Shown: positions 8,926-16,791 of the stretch, piece by piece | How the letters are laid out: every line of letters starts with the position of its first letter | How positions within the stretch are numbered: the first letter of the stretch is position 1 | Assembly: GCF_000814765.1 (NCBI RefSeq) | Contig: NZ_JWIC01000007.1 | Location: 186,001-250,000 of the forward strand | Source of the DNA: Pseudoalteromonas luteoviolacea | GTDB taxonomy: Bacteria > Pseudomonadota > Gammaproteobacteria > Enterobacterales > Alteromonadaceae | DNA length: 64,000 bases | Reading direction: 5' to 3' | The notes under the pieces: generated by a model | What the model saw: the letters and a program-made list of their open reading frames with translations, nothing else | Database searches by the model: none | Told to the model about the DNA's origin: nothing | Translations under genes and position numbers: made by a program

Positions 8926-9001
8926 ATTTATCACCGCTCATTATTTACCTTGAATGCAAAGCTGATTTATATATACTAGCCCAAACTTTAAGGGGAGTGT
9001 T

Positions 9002-9388
9002 ATGAAGTTTATTCTTGTTGTTTTACTGTTTTCTAGCTTTGCAGTGTGTTCACAGCCAAGTGAGCTTAATCGACTTATGAAAAAAATGGGTCATGAGTAT
9101 AAATTGGCCATCAAAGCACAGCAGCAAGACGTTATGATAACGCATTTAGATAAATTTATAGCATTGGTTGAACAGGCCAAGGATCAGAGCTTTAAAAAAG
9201 ACAAGAAAGCAGAGTCTATTGAAGGCTTAAATCGCACTATTGGGCTTGCAGAAAAAGCCAAAGTGCTTGCCAAAAACGCACAATCGAATCGAGCTCGTCA
9301 AGTTTTACTTGAAATCGATACCCTTAGAGAAGAGTACCACAAACTACATGAGCCACCGAGCATTTGGCAGCTTCTTTTCGGCAGCTAG
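9002..9388 (+). CDS. cybC: Cytochrome b562-like protein
   Basis: A 128-residue secreted four-helix-bundle protein. A signal peptide (about residues 1-17) is followed by ELNRLMKKMGHEYKLAIK, which aligns with the first helix of E. coli cytochrome b562 and supplies Met26 as one haem ligand. The last helix LREEYHKLH supplies His113 as the other. Three further amphipathic helices fill the middle. The role is periplasmic haem protein, probably electron transfer. The C-terminal extension PPSIWQLLFGS after the His helix is unusual. The start ATG 9002 has a strong AAGGGGAG ribosome-binding site. It is divergent from the orphan binding protein. The sequence identity is low overall, so haem binding is inferred from the two ligand positions. 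Confidence 0.7.
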   Translation: MKFILVVLLFSSFAVCSQPSELNRLMKKMGHEYKLAIKAQQQDVMITHLDKFIALVEQAKDQSFKKDKKAESIEGLNRTIGLAEKAKVLAKNAQSNRARQVLLEIDTLREEYHKLHEPPSIWQLLFGS

Positions 9389-9734
9389 TCGAAGAGAATC
9401 AGGTGTTGAGCCTGGTTGATAATGCTTCCTTCTTCATCTGTTTTATCATAAAAACCAACAGAAACAATGGTTTGTTTTTTTGTGTCATCCGCCGCTGATA
9501 ATCAAGTGAACGTCTTAGTAAACTTTTTATGGTTTAATGGCTGTTTATTACTACACTCTAGTCGGATACCTATCTGAAAAGAACGATGTTAAATGTAGTG
9601 ATAATGACGCGCTCAGGCATGTCGAATGCGAAACCTGGCTTAGTTGCGTTATCACATGAGGTTATATTTAAGAAGTCTCGACCTCTTGCCTTGATAGGCA
9701 CTCTAATCATTAAAATGTGAAAAGGGATAAATCA
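9389..9734. other. Intergenic region before the large surface protein
   Basis: About 346 bases without a convincing gene. It holds a weak terminator at 9452-9481 and presumably the promoter of the surface-protein gene. I see no clear -35/-10 pair, repeat or RNA. Confidence 0.5.
9452..9481 (+). terminator. Weak terminator after the cytochrome b562 gene
   Basis: AAACCA, a 10-base loop, TGGTTT, then GTTTTTTT. The stem is short (6 bp) but the T-tract is good. It lies 64 bases after the stop. Confidence 0.5.
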
Positions 9735-12700
9735 ATGAGACTTCTTCATCCTGTTAGTGTTGCTGTCGCGATTGCACTCGGCGGAGCAGCTTATCTCGCG
9801 CTGCATGAGCAAACATTAACGCCTTACGAGCGTAAAGCCGAATTTCTAGAGAAAAAAGCGCAAGCTAAGACACAGTCACCTAAACGATATGATAAGCCCA
9901 AAGAGGCGCAAGAGTTCTATGTCCTTCAAAGGCTTCCTGTAGGCGAAACGACACTGCCAGTAGAAAAGTATTCAGAGGCACTGAAGCAAATTAAGCAAAT
10001 GACACACTTTTCAATACCATCAAATAGTGTTATTGCTGACTATACGCCTCAATTGAATGCGCCGGATGGACAAAATCAAGAGCTAGGACAGTGGCAGGAA
10101 CTTGGACCTGGTAATATTGGTGGACGCACACGAACTTTAATTATCCATCCGACTAATCACGATATCATGTATACAGCAGGGGTCGCTGGTGGGGTCTGGA
10201 AAACAACAGATGCAGGCGCATCATGGCAACCTTTGAGTGATCTGGCTACCAACCTCGCTGTTACCACATTGACATTTGATCCAAGTAATTCAGATATTTT
10301 ATATGCGGGAACAGGTGAAGGCCTATTCAATTTTGATGCGCTGCGTGGTGATGGTATCTTCAAATCTGAAGACGCCGGTGCAACTTGGACTCAAATGTCT
10401 AGCACAGCAAGCAATACGGACTTTCAATATGTAAACAAAATTGTTTTTAGTCCAAATAATGCAAATACGCTATACGCAGCAACGCGTTCGGGGGTTCATA
10501 AGTCTTCAGATGGGGGGGCTAGCTGGGAAACAAAATTTGTACCTCAAGGAGCCCCAGTTGGTTGTACAGATCTTAAACTAATATCTCAGTCCAACACTGA
10601 TGTTTTGCTGACTGCATGCGGATCATTTAGCTCCGGAGGCGTGCACAGGAGTGCTGATGCAGCAGAGAGTTGGACGCAAGTGATTGCGGGCACTAATCAA
10701 GGCAGAACAACGATTGCGGTGGCCCCGTCAGACAACAACATTATTTATGCACTGGCAGCAAATCGTAATGACCATGCAATGGATGCCGTCTACAAGTCTA
10801 CCGATATGGGGGTTACTTGGGTAACAACGGTAACAAGAGACACTGCCGATAGGTTTACAAGTGTGCTGCTCAGTAACCCTTATTTTGGGTTGCTGGACTT
10901 GTGTACAGGTGGAACTGCTCAATCATTTAATCAGGGCTGGTATGATAATATAATTGCTGTAGACCCTATCAACCCTGATGTAGTTTGGACTGGGGGTATA
11001 GATACATTTCGTTCAGATGATGGCGGTCAAACATTTGTGCCTGCCAGCATTTGGTGGCTAAGTCCCACAAATCCACAATATGCCCATGCAGATCACCATG
11101 AGTTTGTATTCCACCCAGATTATGATGGAATAAATAATACGACTTTATTCGTGGCTAATGATGGCGGTATACAAAGAACAGATAACGCCCTTGGCGGGCG
11201 CTTAACGATTGATGAAGTGTGCGGCAATGCGAATGCGGATGCGAGCCAGCGCGTGAGTTGGTCAACATTGAATAATGGTTATGCAGTGACACAGTTTTAT
11301 CATGGCACGGTTAAACCAAGTGGTACGAGCTATTTCGGCGGTACACAGGATAACGGTACACTGGTTGGTGAAGATGGTGGCTTTAATAGCTGGGTTGAAA
11401 TACTGGGCGGTGATGGTGGTTGGACTGCGATAGATCCGACTGACCCCAACATTCTTTTTGCAGAAACTACGGGTTTATCATTGCGTAAATCAACGGATGG
11501 CGGACAAAGCTTCGCCAGCTCGGTCAATGGGATATCTGGTGATAGTGGTTTCCCATTTATTACACGATTTGAAATGGCGCCTTCTAACTCACAAGTTTTA
11601 TGGATCGGTGGTAGCCAACTTTGGCGCACAGATGATCAAGCTGCAAATTGGTCAGCGGCATCCGGCGCGTTGAACGGCTCAGTTTACTCAATCGCAATAG
11701 CGCCAAATACTGAAGCCGCAGTTGCTGCTGGTACAAATGGCGGATCTATTTATGTGTCTTACCAAGCTGATCAAGCCACATCCGCTTCGACATGGACAAC
11801 CGCAACACCAGAATCGGGTGTAACGATCAGCTCTCTGGCATTCGATCCTACCGATAATCAGGTTATCTATGCCACCGTATCAAATTTCAATGCAACACAT
11901 GTATGGAAATCAACGGATGGCGGTCAAAATTGGCAAGCCAGTGATAATGGACTGCCGAATATTCCTGCGATGACGATTGCAGTAGACCCACAAAATACAC
12001 AAAGGTTATTTGTTGGTACGGACCTAGGCGTATTTGTTTCCGTTGATGGGGGACAAAATTGGATGGCTGATGGTACAGGTTTAGCGAATACTAACATTGC
12101 CAAACTTGCTATCAAGGGTAATGAATTGTTTGCATTTACCCATGGGCGCAGTGCGTACAAAGTGCCAATAAGTAACCAAATTGAACGCACTTTTTCAACA
12201 GATGAAGATACACAAGTGAGTATAGGGTCCGCTTTTGTTGACAACCTCTCTAGCGAATTCGCTTCAGTCGAAATAGTGCAGCTCCCTGATAACGGTATGC
12301 TCATGCTAGGTGAAAATAAACTAGAGCAGGGTGCCGAAGTGGCGTCAGGGGATTATGCGAATGTCATGTACATGCCTAATGAGAACTATTTCGGTGATGA
12401 TACATTCATATTCCAAGGTATGACCGCCGATACTCAACCAGAGCCAACAAATGATACGCTGCCTGAAAATCAGTTTGCAGTAAGCATCACAGTAAACTCG
12501 GTTAATGATGCGCCGATTATTGAGCCTCTTGAAGATATTGAGCTGTTCATCGGTGAGCTTGCAGAGGTGGACTTTAATAGTAAGGTTGAAGACGTAGAAG
12601 GCAGTGCGTTATCGCTTCAACTAGAACCATCTGTGCCTGGCATGTCGTTTATTGATGGTGTACTCGCGGGAAGACCATTCACTGAGTTTGCCGCAGATAT

Positions 12701-13787
12701 GACATTAACAGTCAGTGACGGTGAGCAGGAGAGTCAAACCACATTTGCATTAAGCATCACCGAAGCGCCTGAACGTGCACCTGTGATTGATCAGGGACAG
12801 ACATTTGAAGTCCTAGAAAATAATGAAGTTGGGGTGTCTATTGGCATACTTAGCTTTACAGATCCAGATCCTGACATTTCGCCTGTAGAAAGTTTCATGA
12901 TTTTAGATGAGGTCCCCTTTACGATTGAGTCCACCGGCGAAATCATTGCTACGATGGAACTAGATCACGAAATGCAAAGTCAATACAGTTTCTTCGTTCG
13001 CGCAATGGACTCATTAGGGCATTATTCTGACTACACCGAAGTGGTTGTAGAAGTATTGGACGAGTTAGGTGATGAAGATGTGGCGCCCGTTATAAAAGAT
13101 GAGCAGAAGTTTGAAGTGACAGAAAATTCAGCGATTGATACGATAATAGGCGTATTGGAGTTTGAAGATCCAGACCCTGATGACTCACCGATTGCCTCAT
13201 TCACTATCCTAGGGAACGTGCCATTTGATATTGATGAAAATGGCAACATCAGAGTCACTGACTCGATAGACTTTGAGACACAATCTATGTTTGTTTTTGT
13301 GGTCAAGGCAATTGACACTGATGGCAATGAATCTGACTATGTTGAGGTTTCAGTTGAAGTTATTGATGTCCCAGATGATGAGGATAATCCAGATCGCGTT
13401 CCATCAATCCCAAGTGGGCAAACTTTTGAAGTACTTGAAAATGCAGCCTTAGGTACAATCATTGGCCAATTAGAGTATTTTGATCCGGATCCAGATGTAT
13501 CGCCTGTTGATGCATTTATGGTGATTGGTAATGCGCCGTTCAGTGTTGCAAGTAATGGTGATATTGTCGTTCAAGGTGAGTTGGACTTTGAGTTTCAAAG
13601 TGTGATTCGTTTTGGCGTAAGAGCGCAAGATTCATTTGGCAATGTATCAACTTATACAGAGGTCACGGTTAACTTAATTGATGTTAGAGGTAATGATGAC
13701 GATGATCAGGATGGTGATTCGGGTTCATTTGGGCTTTTAGCATGGTTGAGCTTGCCATTGGCTTGGCTCAGAAGACGTAAACGTTAA
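9735..13787 (+). CDS. Large surface/secreted protein: BNR/Vps10-like repeats, Ig-like and cadherin-like repeats, GlyGly-CTERM-like tail
   Basis: A 1350-residue exported protein. After an N-terminal hydrophobic signal (VSVAVAIALGGAAYLAL), residues about 120-815 hold repeated sialidase/sortilin-like propeller motifs of the type VWKTTDAGASW, IFKSEDAGATW, VHKSSDGGASW and VWKSTDGGQNW. Next come a tandem-95/cadherin-like segment (STDEDTQVSIG, NYFGDDTFIF, NSVNDAPII) and a putative-Ig segment. Three ~100-residue repeats follow, each containing FEVxEN, DPDPDxSP and PFxIxxxG. The end is an acidic linker, SGSFG, a hydrophobic stretch and RRRKR. This is the layout of a GlyGly-CTERM/rhombosortase substrate. 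I chose ATG 9735 (AAAGGGA seven bases upstream) over GTG 9717. No peptidase or glycosidase catalytic motif is recognisable. Adhesion or polymer binding is inferred. Confidence 0.85.
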   Translation: MRLLHPVSVAVAIALGGAAYLALHEQTLTPYERKAEFLEKKAQAKTQSPKRYDKPKEAQEFYVLQRLPVGETTLPVEKYSEALKQIKQMTHFSIPSNSVIADYTPQLNAPDGQNQELGQWQELGPGNIGGRTRTLIIHPTNHDIMYTAGVAGGVWKTTDAGASWQPLSDLATNLAVTTLTFDPSNSDILYAGTGEGLFNFDALRGDGIFKSEDAGATWTQMSSTASNTDFQYVNKIVFSPNNANTLYAATRSGVHKSSDGGASWETKFVPQGAPVGCTDLKLISQSNTDVLLTACGSFSSGGVHRSADAAESWTQVIAGTNQGRTTIAVAPSDNNIIYALAANRNDHAMDAVYKSTDMGVTWVTTVTRDTADRFTSVLLSNPYFGLLDLCTGGTAQSFNQGWYDNIIAVDPINPDVVWTGGIDTFRSDDGGQTFVPASIWWLSPTNPQYAHADHHEFVFHPDYDGINNTTLFVANDGGIQRTDNALGGRLTIDEVCGNANADASQRVSWSTLNNGYAVTQFYHGTVKPSGTSYFGGTQDNGTLVGEDGGFNSWVEILGGDGGWTAIDPTDPNILFAETTGLSLRKSTDGGQSFASSVNGISGDSGFPFITRFEMAPSNSQVLWIGGSQLWRTDDQAANWSAASGALNGSVYSIAIAPNTEAAVAAGTNGGSIYVSYQADQATSASTWTTATPESGVTISSLAFDPTDNQVIYATVSNFNATHVWKSTDGGQNWQASDNGLPNIPAMTIAVDPQNTQRLFVGTDLGVFVSVDGGQNWMADGTGLANTNIAKLAIKGNELFAFTHGRSAYKVPISNQIERTFSTDEDTQVSIGSAFVDNLSSEFASVEIVQLPDNGMLMLGENKLEQGAEVASGDYANVMYMPNENYFGDDTFIFQGMTADTQPEPTNDTLPENQFAVSITVNSVNDAPIIEPLEDIELFIGELAEVDFNSKVEDVEGSALSLQLEPSVPGMSFIDGVLAGRPFTEFAADMTLTVSDGEQESQTTFALSITEAPERAPVIDQGQTFEVLENNEVGVSIGILSFTDPDPDISPVESFMILDEVPFTIESTGEIIATMELDHEMQSQYSFFVRAMDSLGHYSDYTEVVVEVLDELGDEDVAPVIKDEQKFEVTENSAIDTIIGVLEFEDPDPDDSPIASFTILGNVPFDIDENGNIRVTDSIDFETQSMFVFVVKAIDTDGNESDYVEVSVEVIDVPDDEDNPDRVPSIPSGQTFEVLENAALGTIIGQLEYFDPDPDVSPVDAFMVIGNAPFSVASNGDIVVQGELDFEFQSVIRFGVRAQDSFGNVSTYTEVTVNLIDVRGNDDDDQDGDSGSFGLLAWLSLPLAWLRRRKR
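12777..13684 (+). repeat. Three tandem ~100-residue cadherin-like repeats in the surface protein
   Basis: Repeat units start near 12777, 13084 and 13400. Each carries FEVxEN near its start, then DPDPDxSPxxxF, PFxIxxxG, an LDxExQSxxxFxVxAxDxxG block and a closing TEVxVxxxD. Acidic linkers (DELGDEDV, DVPDDEDNPD) separate them. The acidic residues at the joints suggest calcium-rigidified domains. Confidence 0.8.
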
Positions 13788-13802
13788 AAATGAAATACAA
13801 AG

Positions 13803-13827
13803 AAAGCGGCGAAAGTCGCTTTTTTTA
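13803..13827 (+). terminator. Terminator after the surface-protein gene
   Basis: An 8-bp stem (AAAGCGGC / GTCGCTTT, one G-T pair) capped by a GAAA tetraloop and followed by a run of T, 15 bases after the stop. Confidence 0.85.
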
Positions 13828-13924
13828 TGAGCGTTTTCTAAAAATAAATTGACTAATAGAATAAAAAGAGAGGAGTATAAATGAGCACTTTGTTGAAAAA
13901 GCGCTCTTACAGCTATTGAGGTAA

Positions 13925-14065
13925 TTAGCGTTTTTTCTTCTTATTACCTTGTACAGCTTTGAATCGTGGATTTGTTTTACAAATCACGAAAACACGTCCG
14001 CGGCGCTTAACGACTTGACAACCAGGTCTTTTCTTTGCGCTTTTTAATGAACTTAGAACTTTCAA
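13925..14065 (-). CDS. rpmJ: 50S ribosomal protein L36, zinc-independent (type B) form
   Basis: A 46-residue basic protein starting [19 protein letters not shown] and ending [11 protein letters not shown]. The start codon is TTG at 14065, supported by TAAGGAG six bases upstream and by the family N-terminus. The first cysteine pair of the zinc-binding L36 is gone and only two scattered cysteines remain (PGCQ, VICK), so zinc binding is lost. This is the YkgO/RpmJ2 type. It sits 84 bases downstream of the matching type-B L31 on the same strand. In E. coli and other bacteria this pair is made under zinc starvation (Zur control) so the zinc-containing copies can be freed. The gene is easy to miss because it is short and has a TTG start. 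Confidence 0.92.
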   Translation of the reverse strand: MKVLSSLKSAKKRPGCQVVKRRGRVFVICKTNPRFKAVQGNKKKKR

Positions 14066-14104
14066 CTTATGCTCCTTAGTATATTTGTTACACCATGCTG
14101 GCGT

Positions 14105-14135
14105 TTTACACCACTGCTTATCGCAGTGGTGTAAA
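14105..14135 (-). promoter_or_regulatory. Strong hairpin between the L31 and L36 genes
   Basis: A perfect 13-bp inverted repeat (TTTACACCACTGC / GCAGTGGTGTAAA) with a 5-base loop lies in the 84-base gap between rpmE2 and rpmJ2. It has no T-tract on the minus strand, so it does not look like an ordinary terminator. An RNA processing, stability or attenuation element is the likely role; this is inferred. Confidence 0.6.
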
Positions 14136-14149
14136 GCAAAAACCAGATC

Positions 14150-14407
14150 TTACTTAGTTGAAGCAGATAGGTTTTTGAAACGGCGGTTGAACTTAGCAAC
14201 ACGACCATCGCTAGCAACGATTTTCTGTTTACCAGTGTAGAATGGGTGCGATGCGCTTGAAACATCGATCGGCACATATGGGTACTCAACACCATCGATT
14301 TCAACAGTTCTATCAGACTTGATAGTTGAACCAACGATAAAGTACTTGTCTACTGCCGTGTCATGAAATGCAACAGCTTGATAATCCGGGTGGATATTTG
14401 CTTTCAT
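14150..14407 (-). CDS. rpmE2: 50S ribosomal protein L31, zinc-independent (type B) form
   Basis: An 85-residue protein starting [18 protein letters not shown] and containing [21 protein letters not shown] and [10 protein letters not shown]. It has no cysteines, so it is the C-minus YkgM/RpmE2 paralogue rather than zinc-ribbon L31. I chose ATG 14407, which matches the family start; an upstream ATG at 14443 would add 12 unrelated residues. It is the first gene of a two-gene unit with type-B L36. In well-studied bacteria this pair is repressed by Zur when zinc is plentiful. The promoter region carries an inverted repeat, but not one that I can match to the known Zur box. Confidence 0.95.
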   Translation of the reverse strand: MKANIHPDYQAVAFHDTAVDKYFIVGSTIKSDRTVEIDGVEYPYVPIDVSSASHPFYTGKQKIVASDGRVAKFNRRFKNLSASTK

Positions 14408-14445
14408 AGTAAATTTAAACCTTACGAAATGTGATAACGTCACAA

Positions 14446-14474
14446 ATGGTATTCTATTTGAGAATGGTTTTCAA
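14446..14474 (-). promoter_or_regulatory. Candidate promoter and operator of rpmE2-rpmJ2
   Basis: On the minus strand: TTGAAA (14469-14474), a 17-base spacer and TACCAT (14446-14451). The spacer holds the inverted repeat ATTCT-CAAAT-AGAAT (14451-14465), placed where a repressor would block RNA polymerase. Zur is the expected regulator from context, but the bases do not match the E. coli Zur consensus, so the operator call is tentative. Confidence 0.45.
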
Positions 14475-14597
14475 TTGCTTATCTGAAATTTTTTTTACAC
14501 TTTTTGTATATTGATTATACGAATAAGCAAATTGTTACTGGATCTTCAATATCAGACTGTTATAACTAGATTCGAGATTGAGAAAGAGGACAACACT

Positions 14598-14873
14598 GTG
14601 AGCGAAGAATCACAACAATTAGATAACAGTGTCATTGCGGAACTGCAAAATAGGGATCATTCGACGCTAGCTCAGCAATTAGATGAGTTAAGTTGCGAAC
14701 ACAGTGACATTATTGAGTTGTTAGCCCAATATCAAGTTTTGAGTGAACAAGATGATGACGATAAATTTGATACCTGGTATGACAATTTATGTGAAGATAA
14801 ATTGAGGGTATTAAAAGGATTTGAATTATACAGAGCGCATTACGAGCAGTTACAATCTGTAGAAAATGATTAA
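14598..14873 (+). CDS. Small acidic protein, unknown function
   Basis: A 91-residue very acidic protein (runs such as EQDDDDKFD, LCEDK) with heptad-like helices (ELQNRDHSTLAQQLDEL) that could form a coiled coil. There is no signal peptide or membrane segment. I chose GTG 14598, preceded by AGAGGA, because the upstream ORF extension from 14511 lies in the likely promoter zone of the divergent rpmE2 gene. I do not recognise the family. A terminator follows at 14901, which supports a real transcription unit. Confidence 0.55.
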   Translation: MSEESQQLDNSVIAELQNRDHSTLAQQLDELSCEHSDIIELLAQYQVLSEQDDDDKFDTWYDNLCEDKLRVLKGFELYRAHYEQLQSVEND

Positions 14874-14900
14874 TCTAATTTAACTTACCCTTAAACTATT

Positions 14901-14930
14901 AAAGCCGCTGAGAGTAATCAAAGCGGCTTT
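14901..14930. terminator. Terminator after the small acidic protein gene
   Basis: A perfect 9-bp stem (AAAGCCGCT / AGCGGCTTT) with a 12-base loop, followed by ATTTTAAT. It can serve both the plus-strand gene and the convergent minus-strand gene ending at 15016. Confidence 0.75.
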
Positions 14931-15015
14931 ATTTTAATCAACAAAAATATCAATCCAGATACATCTGGTTACCTATTGGACTATTTATAAATTACAACCT
15001 AAATACAAAAATGTG

Positions 15016-15669
15016 CTACCTCATAGATAAGTCATACTTTTGAATAACGCTGTCTATATACTTGTATCTTAATGAATCTTGCTGTTCGTGAGCTGCATTG
15101 TGACTTAAGGCCTTATTAAGAAGCTTTAGCGCTTCATGCAGTAATAAGCGATGCTCAGGGGGGATATTATTACTGGTTCTATCGTCAGTTAAAGCGTCAA
15201 CGATTGAGCGACCTAGGTCAATAAAAACGACTTCTTCTACAGCCCCATTTTGACTAATTACCCCGTATTTACTGCAAAGAAACTGTTGCCACACTTGCTG
15301 AATATGCTCTATCACATCATCGCCAAATTTATCGTCTTCACTGACAATACCTTTATCAGCGCAGGCTTTTAGCGTGGTGATGTATTTGTTTTGGAAAAGC
15401 TCGTAAGCATGACTAGAATGCTCAACTGCGTGTTTCATTAACATTTGACCCCAGTCAAGCGCACCTCTAGGGTAGTAGTCAGTGACTTCTATACACTCGT
15501 ATAAGCCAAGATATGAGCTACATTTTATTAGATTTTCAATGCTGTAACTTGCGTTTGGAAAGATACTGTTTTCTTGCCACACGTGTAGTTGGTCGTGTTC
15601 AATTTTCAATAATGCGCATAGCTCGCTGGCATCATAAAAGTTTGACTTCAAATATTCAGATAATCGCAT
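15016..15669 (-). CDS. Hypothetical protein, possibly DUF6058 family
   Basis: A 217-residue soluble protein. The N-terminus (MRLSEYLKSNFYDASELCALL, then LHVWQENSIFPNASY) looks like a small helix-turn-helix or MerR-like region where the second half of the motif reads out a proline/tyrosine-rich segment. The TDYYPRGALDWGQML segment recalls the YFPRG motif of proteins listed as DUF6058, which are found near natural-product genes. I cannot assign a function. It is monocistronic, convergent with the small acidic protein gene and divergent from dapA (150-base gap). Confidence 0.6.
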   Translation of the reverse strand: MRLSEYLKSNFYDASELCALLKIEHDQLHVWQENSIFPNASYSIENLIKCSSYLGLYECIEVTDYYPRGALDWGQMLMKHAVEHSSHAYELFQNKYITTLKACADKGIVSEDDKFGDDVIEHIQQVWQQFLCSKYGVISQNGAVEEVVFIDLGRSIVDALTDDRTSNNIPPEHRLLLHEALKLLNKALSHNAAHEQQDSLRYKYIDSVIQKYDLSMR

Positions 15670-15819
15670 AGTGATACTGGTTATTTATACAGTTGTTTTA
15701 AGTTTGTATGATTTTTATCACTTAAGCAAGAAATTTTCTAAATCTTGCTCTTTTACCCTCGGCATACTGAGTCAATTGTGATAAAACATGTCGTATATAA
15801 ACAATGATCTAAAAATTGC

Positions 15820-16734
15820 ATGCGAAGTATACAAACGATAAGAAAAGCTAGCCTAATCACGGCCATCAAAACTCCATATCTCATGTCAGGTGAAATTGAT
15901 CTACCAGCGTACGACGCATTAGTAGAGATGCAGATTGCTGCGGGTGTCGACGGTATTATTGTCGGTGGTACAACCGGCGAAGGTCAGCTCATGAACTGGG
16001 AAGAACATTTGATGCTTATTGCACATAGTGTCAATAAGTTTTCAGATAAGCTGGTGATTGTTGGTAATACAGGAAGTAACAACACACGAGAAGCCATCAA
16101 GGCAACCGAGTATGGCTTTGCTTCCGGTATGGATGCTGCTTTACAAATAAACCCATACTATGGTCGCACGTCTGATGCCGGCGTATTGGAGCACCTTAAC
16201 CGAGTACTTGAAATTGGTCCTGCGTTCATCTACAACGTGCCAGGCCGAACAGGGCAAGATTTGACGCCAGACGTTATCGAGCCTATTTCCAAACATAAAC
16301 ACTTTATTGGCATGAAAGAATGTGCTGGTAACGAGCGAATTGCTCACTATGAAGCGAAAGGGATTGCGTGTTGGTCGGGCAATGATGACGAAGCACATGA
16401 TGGCCGCCACAAATTTCAATCGCATGGTGTGATTTCGGTGACATCAAATTTGGTACCTAAACTATTTAGACAGCTTATGGATACGCCAAATGAAACACTG
16501 AATAAGGATCTTCAGCCATTAATGGGTTGGTTGTTTTGTGAACCCAATCCAATTGCTATCAATACGGCTTTAATAATGACAGGGGCAGTAAGCCCAGTAT
16601 TTAGGCTGCCATATGTTCCACTGAGCAAGGAGCAACAGATAGAAGGCCAAAAGTTAATAAATGCGGTAGATGAGCAATATATTGTTGGTGGAAAGGCAAA
16701 TTTAGTAGATGAGACGCTACTTAAGCTTTGTTAA
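15820..16734 (+). CDS. dapA: 4-hydroxy-tetrahydrodipicolinate synthase, plant-type
   Basis: Condenses pyruvate with aspartate semialdehyde in the lysine/diaminopimelate pathway. It has 304 residues. The TIM-barrel landmarks are present: GGTTGEG, Tyr in FIYNVPGRTGQD, and the Schiff-base lysine in GMKECAGNERI. The sequence follows the plant enzyme much more closely than E. coli DapA: LITAIKTPYL, IVGGTTGEGQLM, ALQINPYYG, CWSGNDDEAHDGR, VISVTSNLVPKL, EPNPIAINTAL and VFRLPYVPL are all plant-type signatures as I recall them. The start ATG 15820 has a poor ribosome-binding site. It is monocistronic, 57 bases before the helicase start. Activity as DapA is well supported; being the cell's only DapA is unknown. 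Confidence 0.92.
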   Translation: MRSIQTIRKASLITAIKTPYLMSGEIDLPAYDALVEMQIAAGVDGIIVGGTTGEGQLMNWEEHLMLIAHSVNKFSDKLVIVGNTGSNNTREAIKATEYGFASGMDAALQINPYYGRTSDAGVLEHLNRVLEIGPAFIYNVPGRTGQDLTPDVIEPISKHKHFIGMKECAGNERIAHYEAKGIACWSGNDDEAHDGRHKFQSHGVISVTSNLVPKLFRQLMDTPNETLNKDLQPLMGWLFCEPNPIAINTALIMTGAVSPVFRLPYVPLSKEQQIEGQKLINAVDEQYIVGGKANLVDETLLKLC

Positions 16735-16782
16735 TCCTAATAATTGACGTATAATCTGCGACCCTTCAGTATTGGTCGCAGG
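16728..16782 (+). promoter_or_regulatory. Promoter and leader hairpin of the DEAD-box helicase gene
   Basis: TTGTTA (16728-16733), 16 bases, and TATAAT (16750-16755) form a plausible promoter. Right after it an 8-bp stem (CTGCGACC 16756-16763 / GGTCGCAG 16774-16781) with a 10-base loop covers the start of the transcript. The AGG ribosome-binding site (16780-16782) is the 3' foot of this stem, nine bases before ATG 16792. The message would therefore hide its own ribosome-binding site in a helix. Confidence 0.55.
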
Positions 16783-16791
16783 TTTACCGTT

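Noticed and set aside
11330..11629. Minus-strand frames inside the large surface-protein gene
   Set aside because: They are shadows caused by the repetitive, biased codons of the plus-strand gene.
14062..14334. A 90-residue minus-strand frame overlapping rpmE2
   Set aside because: It is an out-of-frame shadow of rpmE2 and runs through the hairpin; no ribosome-binding site.
15806..15834. TGATCT ... TATACA around the dapA start, like the rpoE element
   Set aside because: The -10-like part would lie inside the coding sequence after the ATG, and the spacer is 17 rather than 18.
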